From positions 124,001 through 188,000 of the forward strand of contig WGLL01000001.1 in NCBI GenBank assembly GCA_016125585.1: DNA of 64,000 nt, in the 5' to 3' direction. Source of the DNA: Caulobacter sp. (GTDB lineage: Bacteria > Pseudomonadota > Alphaproteobacteria > Caulobacterales > Caulobacteraceae). Under the pieces are notes generated by a model. The model was given only the letters and a program-made list of their open reading frames with translations. It was not told where the DNA came from and did no database searches. Made by a program: the position numbers and the translations under genes. Every line of letters starts with the position of its first letter. The stretch's first letter is position 1. Positions 45,405 to 54,700 of this stretch are shown piece after piece.

Positions 45405-45537
45405 CCGCCTCGATCCGCATCCGGATCGCCGCGAAGGCGCGCTTCATATGGCCTCATCGGGGGCCGGTCAATGGCCGAGATTGCGATAAGCCTCCGGGTC
45501 GTCTAAGCCCGGGCCGTTACAAGGGACAAAGAGCGCC

Positions 45538-46500
45538 ATGCAGGGTCTGGTTACGGTTTTCGGCGGAACGGGTTTCATCGGTCGTCAGGTGGTTCGCGCC
45601 CTGGCCCGAAAGGGCCTGCGGATTCGCGTCGCCGTGCGCCAGCCGGGCCGCGGCTATCGTCTGCGGATGCTGGGCGACGTCGGCCAGATCGAAGTGGTCC
45701 AGGCCAATGTCCGCGACGACGCCTCGATCGCCCGCGCCCTGGTCGGCGCCGAGGCCTGCGTCAATCTGGTCGGGTTGCTGTATGAGAGCGGCCGCCAGCG
45801 GTTCGCCGATGTCCATGCCGAGGGCGCCGGCGCGGTCGCCCGGGCCGCCGCCGAGGCTGGCGTCCGCCGACTGGTGCAGGTCTCCGCCATCGGCGCCGAC
45901 CTTGACTCCGCATCCCGCTACGCCCGGACCAAGGCCGAGGGCGAGGCGGCCGTGCGCGAGGCGTTTCCCGCGGCCACCATCATCCGCCCCTCCATCGTGT
46001 TCGGCCAGGAAGACAGCTTCTTCAATCGTTTCGGCCAGATGGCCGCGATCAGCCCCGCCCTGCCGCTGATCGGCGGCGGCAAGACCCTGATGCAGCCGGT
46101 CTACGTCGGCGATGTCGCCGCCGCCGTCGCCATGGCCGCGGCCGATGACGGCTACGCCGGCCAGACCTTCGAACTGGGCGGGCCGGCCGTCTACAGCTTC
46201 CGCGACCTGATGAGCTTCATCCTGACCGAGACCGGCCGGGCCCGGATCCTCGCGCCGGTTCCCCTGCCCCTCGCCCAACTGATGGGTCTGGCCGGGGATG
46301 TCGTCGCCCTGCTCCTGCCGCCGCCGATCACCCGCGACCAGGTCGAGCTGCTGCGGCATGACAATGTCGTCTCGCCGGGCGCCGCCGGTATGGAGGCCTT
46401 CGGCCTGACCCCGAAGTCCATCGAGGCCATCGTGCCGGCCTATCTGGCCCGCTACCGCAAGGGCGGCCAGTTCGCGGCGACCCCGGAAGGCGCCTACTAG
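45538..46500 (+). CDS. NDUFA9-like NAD(P)-binding SDR protein
   Basis: 320 residues. The Rossmann loop VTVFGGTGFIGRQVVRALAR is followed by VRDDASIARALVGAEACVNL and LVQVSAIGADLDSASRYART (S...Y...K-like site), then TIIRPSIVFGQEDSFFNRF. This is the complex I 39-kDa (NDUFA9) family of atypical short-chain dehydrogenases that bind NADPH without clear catalysis. In alphaproteobacteria it may be a complex I accessory subunit. It starts 134 bp after the divergent tRNA. Confidence 0.9.
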   Translation: MQGLVTVFGGTGFIGRQVVRALARKGLRIRVAVRQPGRGYRLRMLGDVGQIEVVQANVRDDASIARALVGAEACVNLVGLLYESGRQRFADVHAEGAGAVARAAAEAGVRRLVQVSAIGADLDSASRYARTKAEGEAAVREAFPAATIIRPSIVFGQEDSFFNRFGQMAAISPALPLIGGGKTLMQPVYVGDVAAAVAMAAADDGYAGQTFELGGPAVYSFRDLMSFILTETGRARILAPVPLPLAQLMGLAGDVVALLLPPPITRDQVELLRHDNVVSPGAAGMEAFGLTPKSIEAIVPAYLARYRKGGQFAATPEGAY

Positions 46501-46515
46501 CCTCTCCGGAGCGGC

Positions 46516-47637
46516 TCAGGTCGACAGGGGGGCCGTCCATTCGGCTTGCACGTCCGGGTGCGCCTCCGCCTCCGCCTCCGCCTCTGGGCGCAGCATCGCC
46601 GCCCGCGCCGGATCCAGTCGCCGCAACGCCCAGACCGCGGCGCCGCGCACCAGGGGCGAGGCGTCGGACAGCCGCGCCTCGACGGCCGGCGCCAACGCCG
46701 CGTCACCGCTGTTGCCCAGGGCGTAGAGCACGTTGCGGACAAACCGGTCGCGACCGATGCGCTTGATCGGGCTGCGCCGGAACAGGGTGCGGAACCCCCT
46801 GTCGTCGAGGACGGCCAGATCGACCAGCGCCGGCTGGTCCAGCTCGGCCCGGGCATGCAGCTGGGCCTCGCCCGACACCGCCGCGAACTTGTTCCACGGA
46901 CAGACCGCCAGACAGTCATCGCAGCCATAGATGCGGTTGCCGAGCGCCGGCCGCAGGGCCGGGTCCACCGGGCCCTCATGCTCAATGGTCAGATAGGAAA
47001 TGCAGCGCCGGGCATCGATCTGATAGGGGGCCGGAAAGGCCGCCGTCGGACAGATGTCGAGGCAGGCCCGGCAACTGCCGCAGCGGTCTTCCTCGGGCGT
47101 ATCCAGCGGCAGGTCCAGGGTGGTCAGGACGCTGCCCAGGAACAGCCAGCTGCCCAGGTCCCGGGAGACCAGATTGGTATGCTTGCCCTGCCAGCCGAGC
47201 CCGGCCAGCTGGGCCAGGGGCTTTTCCATCAGGGGAGCGGTATCGACAAAAGCCTTCACCTCGCCGCCGAATTTCGCCTTCATCCAGCCCGCCAGCTGCT
47301 TGATGCGGCCCTTGATCAGGAGGTGGTAGTCGTCGCCCCGGGCATAGGCGCTGATCAGGCCACGGTCCCGGCGGGCCAGACCGGCCATCGGATCACCTTC
47401 CGGCCCGTAGTTGAGACCCAGCATCACCGCCGTTCGCGCCTGCGGCCACATGCCGGTCGGATGACGCCGCCGCTCCAGCGTCTCCTCCATCCAGGTCATC
47501 GAGCCGTGACGCCCCTCGGCGACGAAGGTCTCGAGCCGCTCACCAGCCGGCCAGGGCGCCGCGGCCGGCGCGAAGCCGCAGACATCGAACCCCATGCCGG
47601 CGGCGCGTTGACGGATCAGGGTGACGGGGTCGGCCAT
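46516..47637 (-). CDS. queG: Epoxyqueuosine reductase
   Basis: 373 residues. It has an N-terminal cobalamin-binding region (MGFDVCGFAPAAAPWPAGER, SMTWMEETLERRRHPTGMWP) and two 4Fe-4S sites (CGSCRACLDICPTAAF and CDDCLAVCPWNKFA). A HEAT-like C-terminal part (FVRNVLYALGNSGDAALAPA) follows. It carries out the last step of queuosine synthesis in tRNA. The C-terminal run EAEAEAEAHPD is a short low-complexity insertion. Confidence 0.96.
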   Translation of the reverse strand: MADPVTLIRQRAAGMGFDVCGFAPAAAPWPAGERLETFVAEGRHGSMTWMEETLERRRHPTGMWPQARTAVMLGLNYGPEGDPMAGLARRDRGLISAYARGDDYHLLIKGRIKQLAGWMKAKFGGEVKAFVDTAPLMEKPLAQLAGLGWQGKHTNLVSRDLGSWLFLGSVLTTLDLPLDTPEEDRCGSCRACLDICPTAAFPAPYQIDARRCISYLTIEHEGPVDPALRPALGNRIYGCDDCLAVCPWNKFAAVSGEAQLHARAELDQPALVDLAVLDDRGFRTLFRRSPIKRIGRDRFVRNVLYALGNSGDAALAPAVEARLSDASPLVRGAAVWALRRLDPARAAMLRPEAEAEAEAHPDVQAEWTAPLST

Positions 47638-47663
47638 GGGCCGTCCTTAAGACGGGAGCGAGC

Positions 47664-48350
47664 CTAGAAGTCCAGATCGTCGTAGTGGGCCGCCGGCGCC
47701 AGGCCCGGCCAGCGGTCGGCCAGCAGGGGCCGGAAGCAGGGCCTGGACTTGAGCTTCATGTACCAGGTGCCGGCCGCCGGAAAATCTCGCCAGGGCACGT
47801 CGCCGAAATAATCGATCACCGAGATGTAGGCGGCGGCGGCGAAGTCGGCGAGGCTGACGCGGCGGCCGGCCAGCCAGTCGCGGTCGCGCAGCAGGATCTC
47901 CAGATACTTCAGATGGGTGCGCAGACCATCGCGGCCGGCGCGAAGATTGGCCAGGGCCGGGGCGCCCAGCCCCAGCAGCCGCTTTTCCATCTTTTCATGC
48001 AGCAGCAGGCCGGCGACCTCGAAGTCGAACTTGCGGTCGAACCATTGCATCAACCGCCGGGCCTCGGCCCGTTCGGCGGGATCCCGTCCCATCAGGGGCG
48101 GCTCCGGCGAGGTCTCTTCCAGGTGCTCCAGGATGGCGCGCGCCTCGCAGACCACCAGCCGTCCGCGCGGCCCGGTCTCGATCAGCACCGGCGGCACGCC
48201 GGAGGGATTGAGGGCCATCAGGTCATCGGGCCCTTCCCAGTAGCGGACGATGTGATCGCTGAACGACAGGCGCTTTTCGCCCAGCGCCAGCCGCACCTGG
48301 CGGGACGCCGGGTCGAGGGGAAAGTGGTAGAGGACGCGGTCGACGCTCAT
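47664..48350 (-). CDS. Glutathione S-transferase family protein
   Basis: 228 residues from ATG 48350; ATG 48386 would add 12 residues. N-terminal thioredoxin fold VLYHFPLDPASRQVRLALGE, cis-Pro and glutathione-contact segment GVPPVLIETGPRGRLVVCEA followed by RAILEHLEE, and an all-helical C-terminus (WLAGRRVSLADFAAAAYISV). Probable cytosolic detoxification or redox role; substrate unknown. It lies 26 bp from queG on the same strand. Confidence 0.9.
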   Translation of the reverse strand: MSVDRVLYHFPLDPASRQVRLALGEKRLSFSDHIVRYWEGPDDLMALNPSGVPPVLIETGPRGRLVVCEARAILEHLEETSPEPPLMGRDPAERAEARRLMQWFDRKFDFEVAGLLLHEKMEKRLLGLGAPALANLRAGRDGLRTHLKYLEILLRDRDWLAGRRVSLADFAAAAYISVIDYFGDVPWRDFPAAGTWYMKLKSRPCFRPLLADRWPGLAPAAHYDDLDF

Positions 48351-48411
48351 GGCTGGGCCGGGGGTGGGCGAATCATCGTTGCTCATGCGCCCGGTCGGAT
48401 TAAGACCGCGT

Positions 48412-49377
48412 TTACCGCGTTCCCGCGTTCGCCGATTCCTCAAGCTTCTTTTCGCCGAACGCGCCGCCGTGCGGCTCGGCCCGGCCGCGCGGGTCGGGGT
48501 GGATGATGATGTCTGCGGCCGGATAGGCCTCCAGCACCCGGTTCTCGGCCGCGACCATGATCTGGTGCGCCGCCTCGAGGCTGAGATCGGGATCCAGGTC
48601 GGCGTGCATCTGGATGTGGACGTAGGGGCCCGAGGCGCGGGTGCGCAGCTGGTGAACGCCGCGCACACCGGGGTCCGACAGCATCAGCGCCCTGATCCGC
48701 TCGCGGTCGGCGTCAGGCAGTTCGTGATCCATCAGCTGGCGGGAGGCGTCGCGGAACACGCCGATCGCGCCCCACAACAGCCAGACAGCAACCAGCAGTC
48801 CGGCGAGCGCGTCGAGAATTGGCAGGCCCAGCAGGCTGGCCCCGGCGATGCCGATCAGGGCGGCGGCGTTGCCGGCCAGGTCGGCGGCGTAGTGGGCGCG
48901 ATCTCCGGAAACGGCGACCGAGCTTGTCTTCTTCAGCACCGCCGTCTGGGCCTGGATCAGCACCAGGGTCATGATCATCGACAGGCCCATGACGCCCATG
49001 GCCCAGCCGCCGGCCTGCACCGGTTTGGGCGCCAGCAGATGGCTGACCGCCTCCTGGCCGACCAGGGCGGCCGAGGCGAACACCAATCCCCCCTGCACCA
49101 GGCTGGAAAAGGCCTCGGCCTTGCCGTGGCCGAAACGGTGCTCGGCGTCCGGCGGTTCGGCCGCATAGCGCACCGCATAGAAGGTGATCAGCGACGCCAC
49201 CAGGTCGAGACCGGAGTCTGCCAGCGACGCCAGCAGGGCGACCGACCCGCTCATCACCCAGACGACCGTCTTGGCGATGATCAGCATCGCCGCAACAGCC
49301 ACCGACAGGGTGGTGATCCGCCGGGTCAGCAGCAGGGTTTCAGGCAGGGAGCCATTGGCGTGATGGTGCGCGCTCAT
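48412..49377 (-). CDS. Cation diffusion facilitator (FieF-like) metal exporter
   Basis: 321 residues with six membrane helices. Metal site residues lie in SLADSGLDLVASLITFY (DxxxD) and SGDRAHYAADLAGNAAALIG (HxxxD). The cytosolic C-terminal domain (YVHIQMHADLDPDLSLEAAH, IIIHPDPRGRAEP) binds regulatory metal. Likely exports Zn or Fe in exchange for protons. FieF has the same DxxxD/HxxxD pattern. Confidence 0.93.
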   Translation of the reverse strand: MSAHHHANGSLPETLLLTRRITTLSVAVAAMLIIAKTVVWVMSGSVALLASLADSGLDLVASLITFYAVRYAAEPPDAEHRFGHGKAEAFSSLVQGGLVFASAALVGQEAVSHLLAPKPVQAGGWAMGVMGLSMIMTLVLIQAQTAVLKKTSSVAVSGDRAHYAADLAGNAAALIGIAGASLLGLPILDALAGLLVAVWLLWGAIGVFRDASRQLMDHELPDADRERIRALMLSDPGVRGVHQLRTRASGPYVHIQMHADLDPDLSLEAAHQIMVAAENRVLEAYPAADIIIHPDPRGRAEPHGGAFGEKKLEESANAGTR

Positions 49378-49429
49378 GGTCCTGCTTTAGCCAGTCCCGC
49401 CGCCATTCCCCAGCGCGAACGACTCGCGA

Positions 49430-50515
49430 TCAGGCGGCCTTCAGCGGGGTCGGGCCGACATAGACCGACTGCGGCCGGATCAGGCGTCCGCCCGCCAGCT
49501 GCTCGCGGGCGTGGGCCAGCCAGCCGGCGGTGCGGCCCATGGCGAAAACGGCCGTGAAGGCGTTCGGCGGGAAGGCCAGGGCTTCCAGCAGAAGGGCGGT
49601 GAAGAACTCGACATTGACGTCGAGGGGCCGATCGGGTCGATGGGCCTTGAGGATGGCCAGGGCGGCCGCCTCAACAGCCTCGGCGAAGGCGATCCGGCCC
49701 GGCAGGCTGCTGGACTGGTCTGCGAGGCGCCGTACGGCGCCTTTCAGCGCATCGGCCCGGGGATCGCGCACCCGGTAGATGCGGTGGCCAAAGCCCATCA
49801 GCCGGTCGCCCCGGGCCAGGGCCGCCTCGATCCAGGGCCGGGCGTTGGCGGGCTTGCCGATGGCGTCGAGCATCTCGATCACCGGGCCCGGCGCGCCCCC
49901 GTGAAGCGGCCCCTTCAGGGCAGAGATGCCGGCCAGGACGGCGCTGGTCAGGCCGGCCCGTGTCGAGGCCACCACCCGGGCGGCGAATGTCGAGGCGTTG
50001 AGGCCATGGTCGCAGACGGTGACCAGATAGGCGTCCAGGGCTTCGGCCTGGCCCGCCGCGGCGGGGCGGGCGTGCAGCATCCGCAGGATGTCGGCCGAAT
50101 GACCCAGCGAGGGATCGGGGGCGACCGGGGAGTCGCCGGCCTGCAGCCTCAGGATCGCCGGGGTGAAGACGGCCGGGGCCGCCAGCAGCCGCAGGGCCGT
50201 GGCCAGATCGTCGCCGTCCGGCAGACGGGCGGTGAGGGCCCGCATCGCCTCGACCGGCTCCAGATCCAGCAGCCGGTCATCGATGGCTCCGACCGCGGAG
50301 AAGACCTCCGCCCGGGCGGCGCCGAGGGCGGCGGTCAGATCCTCCGGCAGGTCCTCGAAGAAACCGTCGAACAGCAATCGGACCACCTCTTCGAAGCGGG
50401 TGCGGCCGACCAGTTGATCCAGCGTCCAGCCGCGGATCACCAGCCGGCCGGCCTGGCCGTCAACCTCCGACAGCACAGTGCGGGCGGCGACGACGTCATC
50501 CAGACCTTCGGACAT
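49430..50515 (-). CDS. Citrate synthase-like paralogue 1
   Basis: 361 residues, shorter than housekeeping GltA and without its N-terminal extension. Active-site regions: DHGLNASTFAARVVASTRAG, GPLHGGAPGPVIEMLD, GFGHRIYRVRDPRADALKG and VNVEFFTALLLEALAFP. The catalytic Asp of GltA (NVDF) is Glu here, a substitution I associate with this side family. It may make citrate, 2-methylcitrate or another acyl condensation product. Divergent from the second paralogue across an 84-bp region. Confidence 0.85.
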   Translation of the reverse strand: MSEGLDDVVAARTVLSEVDGQAGRLVIRGWTLDQLVGRTRFEEVVRLLFDGFFEDLPEDLTAALGAARAEVFSAVGAIDDRLLDLEPVEAMRALTARLPDGDDLATALRLLAAPAVFTPAILRLQAGDSPVAPDPSLGHSADILRMLHARPAAAGQAEALDAYLVTVCDHGLNASTFAARVVASTRAGLTSAVLAGISALKGPLHGGAPGPVIEMLDAIGKPANARPWIEAALARGDRLMGFGHRIYRVRDPRADALKGAVRRLADQSSSLPGRIAFAEAVEAAALAILKAHRPDRPLDVNVEFFTALLLEALAFPPNAFTAVFAMGRTAGWLAHAREQLAGGRLIRPQSVYVGPTPLKAA

Positions 50516-50583
50516 CTGATTTTCCTTTCTCTTCCCTCTTGCGTGTGCCGGTCAGATCGCGCCCAATGTCGAGATCGTCAATC

Positions 50584-50600
50584 TTGATCAATATAATCAA
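50584..50600. promoter_or_regulatory. Operator-like inverted repeat between the citrate synthase paralogues
   Basis: TTGAT-CAATATA-ATCAA, containing the palindrome TTGATCAA, in an A/T-rich stretch directly before the second gene's start. Well placed to control both divergent genes, possibly via the helix-turn-helix domain of the second protein. Confidence 0.45.
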
Positions 50601-51757
50601 TGTCTGAGGACTGGATTAGCCGCGAAGCGGCTCTGGCGCGACTGGGGGTGCGACCCCAGACCCTCTACGCCTACGTCAGCCGGGGACGGATCGAGGCCCG
50701 CGGGGATCCGTCCGATCCGCGCCGCAGCCTCTATCGCGCCGCGGACATCGGCGGCCTGGCCGAGCGGCGGGCCCGGGGCCGCAAGGCGTCCGCGGTGGCT
50801 GAAGGCGCGATTGCCTGGGGCGAGCCGGTGCTGTCCAGCGCCATCACCACCATCGCAGGCGGCCGGTTGTGGTATCGCGGCCGCGACGCCGCCGACCTGG
50901 CCCGGACCCAGACCCTGGAGGCGGTGGCGCGTCTGCTGCGCGGCGGCCATGGCGCGGCCCTCAAGACCCTGACGCGAACGCCGCCGCCCGCCCTCGCCTC
51001 GCCTCGGGCCCGGCTGTTCGCCGCCCTGGCGGCCCGGGCGGCGGAGGAGCCGCCGGCCGGGGGCCGGGCGCCCCTGGCCCTGGCCATGGAAGGCGCGGGC
51101 CTGCTGGATCTGGCGGCCGACGCGGTGGCCGGGGAAAGCGGAGCGGGGGCCATTCATCAACGCCTCGCCAGGGCCTGGGGCCGCGATGAGGCGGTGGGCG
51201 ACATCCTGCGCGCCGCCCTGGTCCTGCTGGCCGATCACGAACTCAACGCCTCGACCTTCGCCGCGCGCGTCGCCGCCTCGACCGGGGCGGGCCTGTCAGC
51301 GGCGGCCCTGGCCGGACTGTGCGCCCTCAGTGGGCCCCTGCACGGCGGCATGGCGGCCCGGGTTGAGAACCTGATCGAGGAATCCCGCCGCATCGGGCCG
51401 ACAGCCACGGTGGCGGGGCGGCAGGCGCGCGCCGCCCCGACCCCCGGCTTTGGCCACCCCCTCTATCCGGAAGGCGATCCAAGGGCCGCGGCCCTGCTGG
51501 CTATCTGTCCGCCGACAGCCGATCTGGCCGCCCTGCGCCAGGCGGTCGAGGCCGGGACCGGAGAACGGGCCAACATCGATTTTGCCCTGGTGGCGATGGC
51601 GGAGGCGCTGGAGCTTCCCTCCGACGCCCCCTTCCTGCTGTTCGCCGTCGCCCGCACCGCCGGCTGGATCGCCCATGCGGTCGAGGAAGGCGCCGGCGGC
51701 CGGCTTATCCGCCCCCGGGCCCGGTATGTGGGACCGGTCGTCGGCGGCCAGGACTGA
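50600..51757 (+). CDS. Citrate synthase-like paralogue 2 with N-terminal helix-turn-helix
   Basis: 385 residues. The first about 60 form a MerR/excisionase-like helix-turn-helix (WISREAALARLGVRPQTLYA, then YVSRGRIEARGD). The citrate synthase fold follows: GEPVLSSAITTIAGGRLWYR, DHELNASTFAARVAASTGAG, GPLHGGMAARVENLIEE, TPGFGHPLYPEGDPRAAAL and ANIDFALVAMAEALELP. The catalytic Asp (NIDF) is kept, but the GHR arginine is Pro. It may be an enzyme with a regulatory head, or act as a heteromer with the divergent paralogue, which has complementary substitutions. Confidence 0.87.
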   Translation: MSEDWISREAALARLGVRPQTLYAYVSRGRIEARGDPSDPRRSLYRAADIGGLAERRARGRKASAVAEGAIAWGEPVLSSAITTIAGGRLWYRGRDAADLARTQTLEAVARLLRGGHGAALKTLTRTPPPALASPRARLFAALAARAAEEPPAGGRAPLALAMEGAGLLDLAADAVAGESGAGAIHQRLARAWGRDEAVGDILRAALVLLADHELNASTFAARVAASTGAGLSAAALAGLCALSGPLHGGMAARVENLIEESRRIGPTATVAGRQARAAPTPGFGHPLYPEGDPRAAALLAICPPTADLAALRQAVEAGTGERANIDFALVAMAEALELPSDAPFLLFAVARTAGWIAHAVEEGAGGRLIRPRARYVGPVVGGQD

Positions 51758-51776
51758 ACCCGGCCCGCTCCGCGCC

Positions 51777-54700
51777 TCAGGCCCGCTCCGGAACCGGCTC
51801 GTCCGCCGTCAGGGGATGGTCGATGCGGCTGACCATCTCCTTGGGACAGACCTGCCAGAAGGCGTCGCGCACCCGGTCCCAGTCGCGCAGGAGGCCCTCG
51901 GCGAAGGCCGATCCGGTCTCATGGGCGTGTTCCCGGACCAGCTTGCGCAGCACCTCTTCCCAGTGCGGCGAGGCCAGGCGCTGAAACACCACGCTCTCGG
52001 GATTGACGCAGTTTTCGAAGCGATCGGCAAGATCCAGCACGAAGGCCATGCCCCCGGTCATGCCGGCGGCGAAGTTGTCGCCGACCGGTCCCAGGACCAC
52101 CGCCGTGCCGCCGGTCATATACTCGCAGCCGTTGGAGCCGACGCCCTCGACCACCGTTGTCGCCCCGCTGTTGCGCACCGCGAACCGCTCGCCGGCCTGG
52201 CCGGCGGCGAACAGCCGGCCGGCCGTCGCGCCATAGAGGACGGTGTTGCCGAGGATGATGTTGCTCTCCGGCGCCACCAGATGACGCGAAGGCTTGATGA
52301 TGATGGTCGCGCCGGAGAGGCCCTTGCCGACATAGTCGTTGGCCTCCCCGGTCAGCACAATGCGCAGACCCCGGACCGCGAAGGCGCCCAGGCTCTGGCC
52401 GGCGGAGCCCTTCAGCTCCAGGGTCAGATGCCCGGCCGGCAAGGCGCTCATGCCGAACTTGCGGACGATGTGGCTGGAGATGCGCGCCCCGATGGCCCGG
52501 GCGGTGTTCCGCACCGTATAGGTCAGCTGCATCTTCTCGCCGCGGGTCAGCAGCGGCGCCGCATCGCGGACGATCTGGGCGTCGAGGGTGTCGGGCACGG
52601 CGTTGCGGCCGACGACCGTCGAATAGGGCGGATTGTCGCCCGGGTCGGCCCGGACCAGCAGCGGGTTGAGGTCGAGGTCATCGAGATGCTCGCCGCCCCG
52701 GCTGACCTGGGCCAGCAGGTCGGTGCGGCCGACCACTTCCAGCAGCGAGCGGAAGCCCAGTTCGGCGAGGATTTCCCGCACCTCCTCGGCGATGAAGGTG
52801 AACAGGTTGATCACCTTCTCCGGCGTGCCGGTGAACTTGGCGCGCAGGGCCTCGTCCTGGGTGCAGACCCCCACCGGGCAGGTGTTGGAATGGCACTGGC
52901 GGACCATGATGCAGCCCATGGCCACCAGGGAGGCGGTGCCGATGCCGAACTCCTCGGCCCCCAGCATCGCCGCCATCACCACGTCGCGGCCGGTGCGGAT
53001 GCCGCCGTCGGTGCGCAGGGTGACGTGATGGCGCAGGTTGTTCAGGGTCAGGACCTGATTGGCCTCGCTGAGACCCAGCTCCCAGGGCGAGCCGGCGTAT
53101 TTGATCGAGGTCTGCGGGCTGGCCCCGGTGCCGCCGACGTTGCCGGCGATCAGGATGACGTCGGCCTTGGCCTTGGCGACCCCGGCGGCGATCGCCCCGA
53201 TGCCGGTCATCGACACCAGCTTGACCGTCACCCGGGCGTCCGGATTGATCTGCTTGAGGTCGTAGATCAGCTGCGCCAGGTCCTCGATCGAATAGATGTC
53301 GTGGTGCGGCGGCGGGCTAATCAGCATCACCCCGGGCGTGGCGTGACGCAGCCGGGCGATCATCTCGGTGACCTTGAAGCCGGGCAGCTGGCCGCCCTCG
53401 CCGGGCTTGGCGCCCTGGGCGACCTTGATCTCGATCTCGCGGCACTCGTTCAGATACTCGGCCGTAACCCCGAACCGCCCTGACGCCACCTGCTTGATGG
53501 CGCTGTTGGGATTGTCGCCGTTGGGCAGGGGCCGGTAGCGGGCCCGGTCCTCGCCGCCCTCGCCCGAGACCGACTTGGCCCCGATGCGGTTCATGGCGAT
53601 GTTGAGCATGCCGTGGGCCTCAGGGCCCAGGGCGCCGAGGCTCATGCCCGGGGTGACAAAGCGCTTGCGGATCTCGTTGACGCTCTCGACCTCGTCTAGG
53701 TCGACGGCGGACCGGCGCGAGCGGAAATCGAGCAGATGCCGCGGCTGGCTGGCCTTCTGCCGCGCCAGGCCGGCGCTCCAGCGGCGGTAGGCCTCATAGT
53801 CGCCGGTGTCGCAGGCCAGCTGCAGGGTGTGGACCAGACGGGCCTCGAAGGCGTGCGTCTCGCCCGAACGCCTCGCCTTGTAGAAGCCGCCGACCGGCAG
53901 GGCGATGGCAGACTGTTCCCAGGCGCGGCGATGGATTTCCACCGACTTGGCCTCGATCCCGGCCAGGCCGATCCCGGAGATGCGCGAGGGCATGCCCGGG
54001 AAGAACTCGTCCGCCAGCGACCGCGACAGCCCCATGGCCTCGAAGTTGTAGCCGCCGCGATAGCTGGAGATCACGGCGATCCCCATCTTGGAGATGATCT
54101 TCAGCAGGCCCTGCTCGATGGCGGTCTTGAAGTTGATGCAGACGTCGCGAAGGGTCAGCTCGCCCATCAGGCCGCGCTCGAGGCGGTCCTGGAAGCTTTC
54201 CTGGGCCAGCCAGGCGTTGACCGCCGTCGCCCCGACCCCGACCAGCACCGCGAAGTAGTGGGTGTCCATGCACTCGGCCGAACGGACGATGATGGAGACG
54301 TAGGAGCGCAGGCCCTTGTCGACGAGGTGGGCGTGGACCCCGGCCGTGGCCAGGATCATCGGCAGGCCGACCCGCTCGGGCCCGCTTTCGGTATCGGTCA
54401 GGACAATGGTGGCGCAGCCGCGCAGGGCCGCGTCCTCGGCCTCGGCCTTGACCCGGTCGAGGGCCGCCCGCAGCGCGTCGCCCGGCCGGGCCTCCGCCGC
54501 CGGCAGCAGCATGGTGCAGTCGATGACCGCCAGGTTCTTCTCGCCGATGTAGCCGAGGATGCGCTCGTACATGCCGGTGGTCAGCACCGGGCTGTCGAGG
54601 ACGTAGACGTCCGTCTGGGTTTCGTCCTGGGCCAGGATGTTGCCGAGGTTCTTGAACCGGGTCTTGAGGCTCATCACGCCGGTTTCCCGCAAGGGATCGA

